Below, one piece after another: positions 21,854 to 33,570 of a stretch of 64,000 nt of DNA (within the stretch, counting starts at the first letter, position 1; each line of letters begins with the position of its first letter). The notes beneath the pieces were generated by a model. It saw only the letters and a program-made list of their open reading frames with translations. It was not told the origin of the DNA and ran no database searches. The stretch is taken from assembly GCA_934047225.1 (NCBI GenBank), contig OW203991.1, positions 4,216,001 to 4,280,000 of the forward strand. Reading direction: 5' to 3'. The DNA comes from Ypsolopha sequella. Its lineage: Eukaryota; Arthropoda; Insecta; Lepidoptera; Ypsolophidae. Position numbers and translations under genes: made by a program.

Positions 21854-22608
21854 TATGCCTAAGCTTAGTAGGTACCTATATAGTTTCGTATGCATAAATG
21901 ATCATCATATAATTAACAACTACTCAAACATAAATTTTGGAAAAAAAATGAAAACTTGTCAAAACATGGAAAGTTATAAATACTGATTTTATTGTTCCAA
22001 ATGCGTTACTGAACTAAATTGTAAGGTTTGATCACGCAATTCTAATTTTTGAAAAAAAAGTTTTCCAGGCAGCCATAAACACTGCAATAACACACCATAC
22101 TTATTAAAAATCAGTATCGTGATGAAACTTTGTAACAAAACACGCGCGCAGCAAACGAGTGGTAATCGAGCTCTGCCTGACTCCAGATTTCCACTAACTT
22201 GCGGGGGACCGCGGGGGACGTTAAATTCGCGCGGGGAGGTGAGTGTCGCTTCTTTACGTAGTAATACTAGTAATACTTTATATTCTCTGCCTTAACACTC
22301 AAAAGGATCCCTCTCAAACAATTGTGAAATAATGATAATAATAATAAAACTCAGAAAAATAATCAGAGGATAAAAGAAACAACTTGTTGTAAACTCCAGA
22401 ATTACTATTTTACATATTATTATATAAAACATCAACAATAAAAATAACATTTTGACCTTCGCATACAAAATGCATAATTGAATCGTTTTATTGAGAAGCT
22501 TAATTTTTTTAAACTTCATGGTTGTTTAATTTCTCAATTTTCTCCAGTGAGTACGTTTGATTTTCGCATGTCATTAAGATTTAAAAAGCAGCCAAAAATA
22601 AACGTATT

Positions 22609-23755
22609 TATTGACCTTTGAAAATTATTGTTTTCGTCAGAAATGAGCGTATATTTTCGATGGGTGCAGTAATTCCCTTCGTCATGTGATGTATTCTAAG
22701 TTTCAAATACGTGTCGAACACGAAGTTATCCAACGAATGGTCATGTAGGTCGTCAAGTACGTCTGTCTGTACGAATAATCTTTGTGAAATTTGGTGTATC
22801 ATAGATGTGAAGTGCTGTGGTTTTCCTACACTTTTTTTTTGTAACTACATCCTCAAACTCTCTCAGGATTTTCTCTGCGGTTTGGTAGATTTTTTGAATG
22901 CTTTTTGATGGCTTAGTCAGCCCTCCTCTGTCTTTTACACTCATTAGAGGCATGCTGTTAGCAGGTCCTTCCAGGGCTTGGAGAAATTTTTTTCAATGCA
23001 AGTTTTTTTCAATTTACGTACTACAAAGCCAGCTTTTGATGGTTCCATTGCAGTCCTCAAATCCTAGAATTAAACATAACACTTATTGGTCATTTTTAAA
23101 CAGATAGTAGTAAAATAAGCATTAAAATTTGTGCAACAAGAGAGCAAAGTTTATTTTTGTTGCGAGTGCCGAGTTTGAATCTCGCGCAAGACTCGTGATT
23201 CTAAGTTAGAATTTTGAGCGTAGTGAAGGATTCAACTAAAACAACTTCTGTTTTACTAGGTAAATTCAAGGTGGGCACCGCATCGTCTTTTAAGCGTGGT
23301 CGCAATAGTTCTTTTCAGAAAGCACTCTGGATTTAAGTGCTTTGAGCACTTTCCAATTAGTTTTGTGCTGTTTCCAACTCCAGCTAATAGCAACAAACCA
23401 TCGTTTACGAATGTCTTAATTTTTGGGGAACCTTAAGAAAAATAAGCTGAATCAATACTTCATACTAGCACAAAATCAGTAAAATTACCGACAACTGTTT
23501 TGACTTCACTAATAACCTCAAAACGGATTTAATTATTTTAATGATTTTAGGATTTACTTTTATTCTAAAAGCTATATTTACGTTACTATATGAAAACGAC
23601 ACGTCGTAAAATGCGGTCTCCTTGATGGAATTCCATTTTATGGTTCATTTACTCGGAAAACATCACTTTTTACTCACTTGTAAAAACTGATACTGCTGCT
23701 CGAGTTTTCTTTATTCCCCGAATGGGATCTGCAACCACGCACGTAGCAGGACATT
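22609..23755 (-). pseudogene. P-element-like THAP transposase, internally deleted (right arm)
   Basis: Exact mirror of 19,849-20,995, with the same first exon (23,678-23,755 reversed), the same in-frame stop and the same frame changes. Sharing of the lesions shows the element was already dead before the arms were duplicated, or that the arms have been homogenised since. Confidence 0.76.
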
Positions 23756-24109
23756 GTCCTTGTATCTTCAACCCTTTTCCATACGATAATTCGCAGCAAA
23801 ACACAACTTAAATAAAATTTTGTTTAAAAATCGGCCGACTTACTTCCTAACATAAACACAAGCTATAACGCGACCAAATTACAAAGGATTGCCAATGTTG
23901 TCACTTAAGAAAAGTAACAGTACATTATAATTTGGTGCCTTGGACAGGAGTCATTAGGAGTCGAAATGAAGTTTTGGGTAGTACGTTTTGACGGCACCAA
24001 GACTTTGTCTATTGGTTTATTGGTCTGAGATTATTAATTATCTCATAGGTAAATAGAGCCAAGGAAATACGATGTTGCCAAAATCGAGTGACATTGTGTG
24101 AGACACCTG

Positions 24110-24725
24110 CTTATGTGTGTGCAAAATGGGACAGTTGTATGAACTTGTATGGTTACAGTTTTTAAGCTTAATTTTATTAATAAAGTTAAGGTTATATGAG
24201 AGGGAACGCAGAGCATTGTCAGTCCGGGCGAACATGCTGGCCCGCATGTTTTCCCGATGTACAGATGCAGTGAAAATTACTTTATTTAAAGCTTACTGCA
24301 CATCACTGTGTTCGGAGGGCCTGTGGTTCAGCTATACAAAAAAGGCTTACAATGCTCTGCGTATCCAATATAATAACGCTTTTAGGGCTGTGCTGGTTCT
24401 GTATCTGAGGGGCTGTGCTGCGGCTGCCGCGTTTTTGTAGTGCGTCGGCGATGTTTGCTGAGACACAAACCGACGGTTTTGACGCCATCTGGCGAAAAAA
24501 GTCTGCCTCCTTGCTGCACAGACTCCGCGGCAGCCCCAACACCCTCCTACAAGTTATACCCGATCGATTCGACAACCCGTTTACGCTTAAATTGGCTGAT
24601 CGGACAAGATCGCCCCTAGTTATAAAGTACTAATATAGAATAAGTAAGTATATTGTCACTAACAAAATGGACCCATGTTGTCTGATAAATAAATGATATA
24701 ATATGATATGATATATAACAATTTA
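24110..24725 (+). pseudogene. LINE (non-LTR retrotransposon) 3' fragment (right arm)
   Basis: Frame 24,117-24,440 contains RANMLARMFSRCTDAVKITL followed by FKAYCTSLCSEGLWFSYTKK; a frameshift leads to 24,415-24,633 with LPRFCSASAMFAETQTDGFD and LLHRLRGSPNTLLQVI. These are the conserved C-terminal stretches after the reverse transcriptase fingers in CR1/jockey-like LINEs. Stop, 3' UTR and a short ATATGAT-type tail (about 24,690-24,715) follow. 5' truncated, as usual for LINEs. It lies on the opposite strand to the P-like remnant. Confidence 0.8.
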
Positions 24726-24990
24726 GAGAAAAAATCTCATCAAAATATTTAGATAAAAAAAGATATAGAAGTTTTTCCAACTGCTATTTTGCGCTCCCTG
24801 CTACTCAGACCCCCGTTCATTAATTAACACTTTCGTCAGGTTCCAACACTGACAGCAGGATAACGTATACAATTTTCAACGCGTGCGATAGAGATGGCAA
24901 TAGAACCCGTGTCGCGACTCCTGCGATGACGTCACGTGGTCTAGTTTGACTCAGTCCGCCTCACTCTATTGTACGCTGCAATAGTGAAAG

Positions 24991-25173
24991 ATGGACGTGG
25001 ACGGAGAAAAAGTTAATTATAAATATTGTGTTGTGCCACTCTGTAAAAGTAGTACTATTACGACACCCGAAAAACACTTTTTTCCGTTACCAAGAAACAA
25101 AAAAGGCAGAATAAAATGGTGCAAATTGATGCGAATCGTACAGCTTGTCAAGAAAGTCATGAAATGGAACTAA
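24991..25173 (+). pseudogene. Second THAP-domain start, cut by a MITE (right arm)
   Basis: 60-aa frame beginning MDVDGEKVNYKYCVVPLCKS with a following FFPLPRNKKGRIKWCKLM: the CxxxxC and ...W-C pattern of the N-terminal half of a THAP zinc finger. The frame is interrupted after codon 50 by the TA-flanked element at 25,141-25,288, so the last ten residues are transposon sequence and the second half of the finger is lost. It may be a host THAP gene's first exon or another transposase fragment. Confidence 0.62.
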
Positions 25174-25288
25174 AATAATTGTTACTGGTAAACACCATAT
25201 ACAAAAAATCTCAGGTGTTGCCATATTAAAACTGTTTTGGCAAAAAAAGTGGCACCCCTATTTATTTCACGACTTTCTTGACAATCTG
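25141..25288. mobile_element. 148-bp TA-flanked MITE inside the THAP frame
   Basis: Terminal inverted repeats of 25 bp (CAGCTTGTCAAGAAAGTCAT... and complement ending ACAATCTG), two mismatches, TA on both sides (25,139-25,140, 25,289-25,290). Tc1/mariner-type by target site. Mirror copy at 18,316-18,463. Confidence 0.8.
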
Positions 25289-25401
25289 TACTATTTTGCC
25301 ACAAACACAAATTTTGTATACACTTAAGGACAGTCTAAGAGGATGCGCAATGCAAATATATATATATATATATATTTACTTTTAAAGTACCTAACGAAAA
25401 A

Positions 25402-25770
25402 GCAGCGGTAACTCAGGGGTAGAACGCTGGCCTCTTAATCTTGAGGTTAAGGTTCGATCTCCGGTCGGGCATGCACCAATGAGTTCTTCGGAATTTCCAT
25501 AATGTGCATAGTATTTGCTAATAGGTACTTACCACTTGTGAACAGTGAAGGAAAACATAGTAAGGAAACCTGCATGCCCTAAAAAGAGTGTATTTGTGCC
25601 CGAAGAACGATGATAGGGCTCACCACCCATCACGTAGGGACGTAATATTTGCAGGTGAAACGCGGGTTTACCGAGTGTGGGTGGACTGTGACTTGCATTT
25701 CAAAGTTCACACTCGGAACACATCCGACACCCCCCGGGGCATTCAGGTCGTAACGATTTATATACATATA
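25402..25770 (+). mobile_element. tRNA-derived SINE, near full length
   Basis: The 5' part (gcggtaactcaggggtagaa ... ggttcgatctccggtcgg) carries RNA polymerase III A-box and B-box like elements of a tRNA; the body ends near gtcgtaacgatttatat. Other copies: 58,810-59,125, 43,379-43,712 (5' truncated) and a short piece at 33,780-33,825. The open frame 25,588-25,773 lies within the SINE body and is not a gene. Starts about 50 bp from the palindrome's right edge. Confidence 0.85.
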
Positions 25771-26006
25771 TAAGGTTAAATAACATTATTTGGCGAAACT
25801 CAAAACAAAGGTAGTACTAGTCTATATGGACAACTGTTTGTATGGGAGCTAAGCGAAATTCTTAACTTTTTTTCACTTCCTCCTATACAAATTGCTCCGA
25901 TCAGCTGACTCGTTCAGTATGGAAAGGTGAAAACGAATTTTAAGAATTTTTCACTATCCTATTAAAAAAAGTTATTCATATGGACATGTTCTACATATGT
26001 TTCAAA

Positions 26007-26058
<52 letters not shown>

Positions 26059-26589
26059 TTTTTTTAATACTGATTAATCCATGGGGAACCAGAAATTGGA
26101 CTACGCTAAAATTTAGGAAGAGAATTACATAAGTTGCTGACTTATATTGTGTCCCTCTCGGGCGACGACGCTCACACGATTGGTGCCAGCCCTAGACTAG
26201 CTCACGCACACACACAAACGTGTGCGGACAAGCCAGATGCGCACGTTAGAGTGTAGGTAAATAACTTGAGCCTTGACTATGAAGTGTCGGGGGTGTGGTT
26301 AAGGAGGCTAGTTTTCATGGCGGCGCCTTCCTCACAAAATATGTATTTTTACCGTATTTTTTAGTGGGACCGTGTGTGTGTGGATGTATGTATGTAAACG
26401 TGGTATTCTTAGTTTTGAAAATAAAGTTGATTATTTCATTCCATAAATATTTGGCAGGTTTCTCAATTTCATATATTATTTTATCTACTCCCATACTACA
26501 ATAAGGTAATTACATCATCAAAATCAGTTTTATAAGTACCTATACTGTTTATCTGATAATATTACATTATAACACCGTGATTCTGCGCT
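25771..26589. other. Intergenic with (TA)n microsatellite
   Basis: Includes a TA/TG microsatellite at about 26,010-26,058. A segment at 25,815-25,985 resembles the core of the foldback at 12,876-13,095 (ctccgatcagctgactcg motif). The frame 26,295-26,504 is not recognisable. Confidence 0.4.
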
Positions 26590-26860
26590 GCTATTGGCCC
26601 AATTTACTATAACACCGCTAGAGAGCCAATCAACAACAGCGACGAGAAATAAGTCCCGACCTTATTTCTCAAGCCACGCCCACTTTATCTTAGTTGCTTC
26701 TAATTGCTTTTAATTACCGGTCGATGAACTCGGGGTTCATGAACGAGTGTTCTTCTCATTTTTCGTGAAATTGTTAGTTGAAAATATGATTAAAATACGA
26801 TATTTTTGATGCTCGTAGATTAAGTATTGTGTCCAACTGAACATAAATAGACATTTTGAC
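26590..26860 (-). repeat. Dispersed repeat B, copy right of the palindrome
   Basis: Reverse, diverged counterpart of 16,862-17,135. Confidence 0.68.
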
Positions 26861-26919
26861 ACTTGTGCAAAACTATTACGAAACTCACTTAATTCGTTTC
26901 GTTAACAAGCACTCGTGTC

Positions 26920-27179
26920 CAGTGGCGTTCACAGAACTTTTTGCTGGAAAAGCAAACAATTGGTCAAGAACAACAATAAAAAAAATATGAAAAAATTTAA
27001 ATATCACTTTGAAAAAAAAATTTTGTATGACGCCAGGGTAGACAATGTCTACCCTAGAGTGAAAATTTCCTATACAAACTTTTTTTTCAAAGTGATATTT
27101 AAATTTTTTTATATTTTTTTTATTGTTGTTCTTGACTAATTGTTTGCTTTTCCAGCAAAAAGTTCTGTGCACGCCACTG
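26920..27179. mobile_element. hAT-type foldback with perfect 8-bp target duplication
   Basis: Ends CAGTGGCGT / ACGCCACTG with arms of about 100 bp, flanked on both sides by CTCGTGTC (26,912-26,919 and 27,180-27,187). An 8-bp duplication and a CAG...CTG end are typical of the hAT superfamily. The two overlapping open frames here are arm shadows. Confidence 0.88.
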
Positions 27180-27187
27180 CTCGTGTC

Positions 27188-28366
27188 CCAATGACTTAAA
27201 TGATGTTACAGTTGCACAAAATACTATGATAATCTATGTAGTTTTCTAACTGTACAACAAGGTATTATTAAGGCTTTTTTTTATCCAAATCGATATCGAT
27301 AAAGTCTGCAAACCGGTAGTCCGATACATGCCTAGTTGCAAGCGTTTGAAAGATAGGGCTGTACCAGGCTTGAAATCGACGTATTGATAAAAATACTGCC
27401 ATCTTGTTTTTTCATACGGAGAGTTGTATATGTGAAAGTAGCATAGCTTTACCATCCTAGGTTTCTGCTTAATTAGATTTTGTCTATTGGATTATTGGTC
27501 TGAGTTAATAATAATACATATTTATGGTTCCAACTCTAAAATCTGTTTTCTTAAATGCACTAATGATTTATATAATATCTGAAGTGACAAATCAAGCGAA
27601 ATTATACAAAGAAGTCACGTGACACGTGACGTACACAGCCTTGTGACATTTTAACCCATTGTAATAAAATACTGCTAGCGGTATTTTATACACTGCCTAA
27701 AAAATATAGGCAGTCATGGAGACTGCAGGAAAATGTAAAAACCATGAACCTATACCCTAACCGGACTGAGTACTTGTTTCAAAAAACGTGAAGAACGAGA
27801 AGTCATACTAGATAATTTCATCTCTGTCTAAGTAGGGTAACCATATTTAAAAATAATTGATTGAGACCACGTAGGTAGTAAAAACCGTATTCAAAACATT
27901 TATTTTATTGGTTTAAAGTCTTCTGCTTTAAAATAGCGCCTGCAGACTACTGGATTTTTGCACTTTACTTCGTTTCCTAAAACTTCTAACCATTTTCTTC
28001 GGATATTTTCAGTTTTTGGAAGACTGTAATGTAAAACCCAATATCATGGTTACTCTAGCGGTATCAATGTAAACATGTATTATTTCTCCGAGAAAACGTT
28101 GTAATTATGCCTTACCTATGAAACGATATCCCACAATTCCCAAAAATTTGGCTTCTGCAGCTCTTCACGCTGCATGCTTTAACCAATTTTGCAAAAAATT
28201 ATTAATTTTACAATTTTGTTTTCAAATGTCACGGCCGTGGTGCCATTTTCATTTTTAGATAAAAGGGTTACCAGTTTGCAAGCATAAGAATAATCCCAAC
28301 TTTATTAAGGAATGATTGATCTTACATTTACGGATAAAACTAAATGTAAAACATACATAAACCTAA
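27188..28366. other. Intergenic
   Basis: No gene. A stretch at about 27,474-27,515 (ttgtctattggattattggt) resembles a sequence at 19,570-19,600 in the palindrome arm, so another dispersed repeat is present. Confidence 0.4.
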
Positions 28367-28692
28367 CAAAAAAATAGTGACGGACTTCAAATGTAACTGC
28401 AGCCATTCGCTAAAAAGCTTAAAATAATTATAAAATGACAGATGGTACCGAAATAACACTTTTTCCGCCTTCTTTCTTCCTGAAAAATATGTTCTTTAGA
28501 AGTCGGCGCTCTTATATTGGTTTCTGTGTTGCTATAACCAAGGGAACGCGGTCACTTTTAAAGAACATATTTTTCAGGAACAAAGAAGTCGGAAAAAGTG
28601 TTATTTCAGTACCATCGGTCATTTTATAATTATTTTCAACTTTTTTGCGAATGGCTGCAGTTACATTTAAAGTCGGTTACTATTTTTTGTTA
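28367..28692. mobile_element. Foldback element, ~145-bp arms
   Basis: Left end aacaaaaaaatagtgacgga pairs with right end ctattttttgtt; the arms include tgcagccattcgc / gcgaatggctgca and both copies of a 'aaagaacatatttttcagg' segment. The frame 28,435-28,629 lies across it and is not a gene. Confidence 0.75.
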
Positions 28693-28819
28693 AAAGTTTT
28701 TTATTTTACATTTTTAGTGTTGACGGGTCAAATTGTGTAATGTGGATAGTTTTTGTAAACGCGCTGTTGATATAAAACGAAGGACAAGTAATAATTGGTT
28801 ATATTTAATAATAAATAAA

Positions 28820-29335
28820 TGTAATCAGCACCCTAATACAAACTGATTGCCGTAATCTCAAGTTATGTGCTGTCACCCGTTGAGGAGTTCTATGGTAATG
28901 AGGCCAAGATCAAAGTTCAGGTGGAGAAATTACAATTTACAAGTAGTACTCGGCAATCACTATCCTAATACAAAGCGATTGCCTTAATCTTGAGTGGTAT
29001 GCTGTCGTCCGTTAAGGAGTTCTATGGTGGTGAAGCCAGGATGGAAGGTCAGGTGGGTATTCTGATAATTTCCAAGAAATGCCCGACAATCAGCACCCTA
29101 CCAAGGTGATTGCCGCAATCTCGAGGTAAGTGCTCTCATTCGTTAAAGAGTTCTATGGTAATGACTTAATAAGACCAGGATCGAAGGTCAGGTGGAAGAT
29201 TGACAATTTCCAAGTAATACTCTGCGATCAACATCGTAGTACAAAGCGATTTCCTTAATATCAAGTGGTACGCTGTTACTTTCTGAGGCGTTCCACTGCC
29301 TATCTCTGAAAACTTTCATCAGATCATGGTCAATC
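28820..29335. repeat. Tandem array, ~133-bp unit, four diverged copies
   Basis: Units begin at about 28,823, 28,955, 29,088 and 29,225, each with an 'atcagcaccctaatacaaa...gattgcc' start and a 'gttaaggagttctatggta' middle. The last unit is incomplete and passes into 29,340-29,490, the reverse of a common lepidopteran repeat ending at aagtcggtta. The array and the foldback just before it share the gtcggtta end, so they may form one composite element. Confidence 0.75.
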
Positions 29336-29490
29336 TTAAAATGGGACCTACCTCAAAGGAAATTTTTCCAAACAAAAAAAGAATCATTCAATTCAGTTCA
29401 GAATTGACGGAGATAAGGAATAACATACCCAAAAAAAATACAGTCGAATTGAGATTCTCCTCTTTTTTTCAAGTCGGTTAAAAAAAAAGT

Positions 29491-29748
29491 ATTTACTAAA
29501 AGCTAAATACTATAAAGTCGTTGAAAAACTAAATCGTGAAAAACTCAAGCCTACCATCGCAATTTGTTTTTTTTGTGATGGCAACTGTGCGAGTAGGACA
29601 CAGGCATCGACTGTGTGTTGTCCCGCTCGGCACGTTTTCTCTAGTTGGTTATGTCATAATAAAATAACTTTTAACTGTACGAAATAGAGTCTATTTTTCT
29701 ACGCGTAACATCCTTCAGTGCTCAATCCAGTTTACGTATACATCCATG
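29491..29748. other. Intergenic
   Basis: No feature recognised. Confidence 0.4.
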
Positions 29749-29846
29749 CCCTGCGGTCCGTAATAGAATTACAATGGATCATAAGCCATTCACTTCATAC
29801 TTTCGTAATCGATTTTAGCGATATAATTCTATTTCGGAACGCAGGG
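29749..29846. mobile_element. 98-bp MITE, CCCTGCG family, 3-bp target duplication (copy 2)
   Basis: Reverse complement identical to 10,404-10,501 over all 98 bases; ATG on both sides (29,746-29,748 and 29,847-29,849). Confidence 0.88.
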
Positions 29847-30038
29847 ATGGTAAAAACTTTATATACTGTCAAATTATTAATTTGAAGCTACGTCCGTGAT
29901 TTGAAGTTTCATCTCATACTCAAACATAGACAAAATACCCCAAAGACGGCTATGTGCGTTCCGAGTCACGACTTAATCGATTACATCGCATCTATCATCA
30001 TTCCGAGTCAATGTGAGTCCAATAACGATAGCCCTCTA

Positions 30039-30652
30039 AAGTCGAGTCCAGAATTAGGCGAACTAACTTGACAGCCGAAAATGTTGCCAGACATAGGAAA
30101 AAATAAATAGTGATAGGTTTATGTCAACAAAAATATGTCGATATAACCTTGTGCCTTCTAAAAATCCGATTCTATTTTTATTTTATCAAGTAATTGTCGT
30201 CGAAACTTACACAGTCATACATACTTGCCAAATAGGGACGAACTACAGCAATTTATATGATTTAATATGATCTGAAGGATATACTATTTAAAGTGGATAT
30301 TTACGATACTTGCTCCTCAAATTAGGAATAAAATACAAAAATACATTGCATGTACCATACATATATATAGCATTCATCCCTTTCTTTCTGGCAAATATGA
30401 AAGTGCGATAGAGACAAACGCTATTATATCGTCGATGATAATTCCAAATCCGTTATGTGTTCGATTTTAATTAATTGAATTAATTTTTATTATTATTATT
30501 TTGCTTAGTAAAATTATTAGTTTGATTCCAAACACAATAATAATGATTAACTAGACTTTTTAAACATCGATATTAACAGCACTAGCCAAACTGTGGCAAC
30601 ATTAGTGTACAATGAACTGTCAAGTTAGTTCGCCTAATTCTGGACTCGACTT
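30039..30652. mobile_element. 614-bp TA-flanked element with ~35-bp terminal inverted repeats
   Basis: Starts aagtcgagtccagaattagg and ends with the complement; TA on both sides (30,037-30,038 and 30,653-30,654). No transposase frame inside, hence a non-autonomous Tc1/mariner-like element. Confidence 0.83.
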
Positions 30653-30654
30653 TA

Positions 30655-32672
30655 CAATGGTCACTATGACGTCATAAATGACATGATTAACGACGCCATG
30701 TTGTGCTATCATCGCCCATGCTTTAGAGCGTTTGCACTGTGCCCGATCTATGAAATGTGACAGCTGGCCGGTGGCAATTTCAAAAATAGATTATTTGTAT
30801 TTGGAGCTTACGAGTTTATTAGTAAACCATGATTCAAAGATTGTAGTTATAAGAATACAACTTAATTGAGAGCCGGTGTAAGTATGAGGTTCAGGGAGAG
30901 AGCAACGGTGACAATCAATAATGATGTCTGATCATGTATCAACTTGTTGATCGACCAGTCGATAGACATACATTTTAATTCATTTCAATAAATAATTTCC
31001 GCCATACTTACTCTATGGACGCATGACACGTGTGACCCTCTCCATTTTAAATTTAATTATGACAAGTTGAACGACAAATTAAACTGAAATCGAACGATTT
31101 TTGGTACAGTTGTAACGTATCTACGCTCTTGTATTTTTTACAATATATTATAGTACATATACTGAACACTACACAAAAATATGTCACTCGTTCTCAAATT
31201 CTGTAAATCAGAAATATAAATCAGAAAAACGATGAATAATAATTAATTAATTAATGTATATGACAGATTTCAATTGATATTCAAAATCAGATGACAAATT
31301 TGAAAAATAGGCAGTGATAATGTACTCAACTTTATCAATGAATTGCAACAGGATATAAATTTCTAAATTTCACTGGTCCAATTAATACTTTAATTCATCA
31401 GTACCTCCTCCCCCCGCTAACCGTCTTCACCCCGGCTTTCAATTAAGTTATGTACCTATAGGATAAATCACTTCTTGAACCTAGTAAAGTATTCACGTAA
31501 CGAAAACAAATTTCTACAAATTCTGCCACTTTCAAGTGTCAACGGCCATGCGCTTTTAAAAGAGTTCCAAATGGATTTTATGTTTAGGCAGTGATGGATG
31601 CCATTTTTCATTCGGAACGGCTTGTAGGGCGTGAGGAGTTTGATGGTAATTTTAGCACTATTGGAGCAATGCGGAACACGCAGTTGTAAAGCCATACGGT
31701 AATATCATGGTATAATGATACATAGGTAAACAAAAAATATCCTTTGCCACGTAAATAAACTGCCTTTTCAAAGGGCCGTTCCAAAACGTTTAATAAATAG
31801 ATTCTGTGTCATTCTTATCTCCTTCACTTTTACGAAGGAATCTTGACGCTGCGCTGGGTACATTAGTGAAATCGCCCCGTTTTTTTTTTTACTGATAGCA
31901 ATACCAAAATTCAAAAATTTCAAAATTAAAGTTGACAGTTGCCTACTGCTACAGAAAAAAACAGCCGTTAGCCTGTCTGCGATTTTGAATGCATTTTAGC
32001 ATTTTTCCTGTAGAACTGTAACAAATATGTGAAATGTGTATAGTATAATAATATATTCTTTTAAAATAAGTATTGTCTTTACGATCTTGCTGTAGTGTGT
32101 GCTTATAATTAGTTAATTAGGACCTTCGTATTGGTAAGTAAAGAGAAAAGTTGCATAGATTCTGTTAACTTAATTAGCTAACTGCATGAACATACTTTCT
32201 TCGGCATTTTAATTAAAACGATAGAACTGTTAGGACCGCCAATATCTAAAGTCTGCCATTGCCTTTGTTATGTTGGACGGGACGATGAGATTCCGTCTAA
32301 GTACATACTTTTCCTTTTAATTGTATATCCTGAATATCCATTTATTATGTACATACCTTGTCTGTACCTATATGATATTCTTAAACGGTAAAGCACAAAT
32401 AAAACCTAACACTTCTGATTTAGGCCCTTTTTCGGTTAGTGTCGATAAGGGGGCACAGTCTTCTGCAGTTCTGCACTGAAGGATTTCTGGGCTGTCATAA
32501 AAAATAACCACGAAGGTTATGTATGGTGGTCGCGGAACTAACCTTCTAACCTAACCTACCGGCTTTCTTTGGTGCTGAAGTATTGTAAAAATATTCTTAG
32601 TCTTTTTTCTCATAGTGCCTCCTTATCTATACCCCAGCCCCTCTTTCACCACTTGCTGATAAGTGCCTTATA
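30655..32672. other. Intergenic upstream of KIF4
   Basis: About 2 kb without a recognisable gene. Promoter and untranslated first exon(s) of KIF4 may lie here or in the next segment, but I cannot place them. Confidence 0.35.
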
Positions 32673-32808
32673 CAGTGCTACAAGGCTCTTTTGGCGTGTG
32701 GATTGGTTGTGTCCAAAATCAGCACTAACGCCGCTTCCATACACCTTGTTTCACAGCTGCTCCCCCCTGTCAACGTCATCCCGGCACCAAAAGAGCCTTG
32801 TCGCACTG
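32673..32808. mobile_element. 136-bp TA-flanked MITE upstream of KIF4
   Basis: Terminal inverted repeats CAGTGCTACAAGGCTCTTTT / CCAAAAGAGCCTTGTCGCAC plus TG, TA on both sides. Lies about 510 bp before the first mapped KIF4 exon. Confidence 0.8.
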
Positions 32809-33297
32809 TACAGTTGGATAAGGGTTTTTTGACGAGTGGATATAAACTTTAACATTCTGTATCATGCCTTTATAATCAAAATTTCATAAAATCCTTTGTT
32901 AACGGATGCCTTTGTGGTATAAAACAAGTTTGTAGGATATATATCATGCAGAAGGTGGCATGAGAAACCTATCTACATACTAAACACGTTTGTAGGGTAT
33001 AAATTGTACAAAACTAACCCAACGTCAAAAGATGTGACATAAGGTATAAAAATGTGTACCATTTATAAACTATGTTCTAGAAATTGCTAAAAAGCAAGTG
33101 TGAAACAGGATCTTAATATAACAATCATACTATTTTATTTTCAGTGACACAGAAACTGGCTGCTTAGAAACCCAAATGACATTAATAAAACATTAAAATA
33201 AAACCTGACAGGACTTTTTCCGAAATCTGTCAAAAAAGGGGGAATGAAGGGCTTATTTTACTAAAATTGCTGGGCTAATTGATTTTCAGTTACTCAA

Positions 33298-33320
33298 ATA
33301 AAGTTTTTTTTACCGCAAAC
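33298..33320 (+). promoter_or_regulatory. Likely 5' UTR splice acceptor and start context of KIF4
   Basis: The stretch 'gattttcag' ends at 33,299 and fits a splice acceptor, giving 21 nt of 5' UTR before the ATG at 33,321, whose context CAAACATGG is favourable. This implies at least one untranslated upstream exon. An alternative acceptor lies near 33,143. The frame is open upstream of the ATG back to 33,279, so an N-terminal extension is possible but unlikely. Confidence 0.45.
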
Positions 33321-33570
33321 ATGGCTTACCTAGAAAACGGGAAAGCCAAAGATAATATTGACACAGTGCAAGTGGCACTGCGAATCAGACCGCTCATGCC
33401 GCAGGAGACAGTCAGAGGATGTGAGGAGTGTATAGATGTAGTTCCCGGAGAGAATCAGGTCCAGATAAAGGACCTCGCCTTCACATACAACTATGTATTT
33501 CCTCAGCATATAACACAGCAGGAGTTTTATGATACTGCTGTAAAAGGTCTCCTTAACAGACTCTTTCAAG
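33321..33570 (+). CDS. KIF4: KIF4 exon 1 (residues 1-83)
   Basis: N-terminal start of the motor: [10 protein letters not shown] (the beta-1 strand and nucleotide-contact RxRP) through the FTYNYVF strand. Ends in phase 1 at donor CAAG|GTTTGT. Confidence 0.93.

Larger units (their letters stand above)
18251..25353. repeat. 7.1-kb palindrome with ~3.5-kb arms
   Basis: Left arm 18,251-21,750 and right arm 21,854-25,353 are reverse complements. Every mirrored open frame has coordinates summing to 43,604 and an identical translation, so there is no net insertion or deletion along 3.5 kb, and I saw no base difference in the stretches read directly. Both arms even share the same frameshifts and in-frame stops. 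The 103-bp centre (21,751-21,853) is TA-rich and asymmetric. Beyond 18,250 and 25,354 the flanks are unrelated. It is either a very young inverted duplication, one kept identical by gene conversion, or a read/assembly foldback artefact. Confidence 0.95.

Noticed and set aside
28820..29335. CRISPR-like array
   Set aside because: Four diverged 133-bp units without spacer/repeat alternation in a eukaryotic context: an ordinary tandem repeat.
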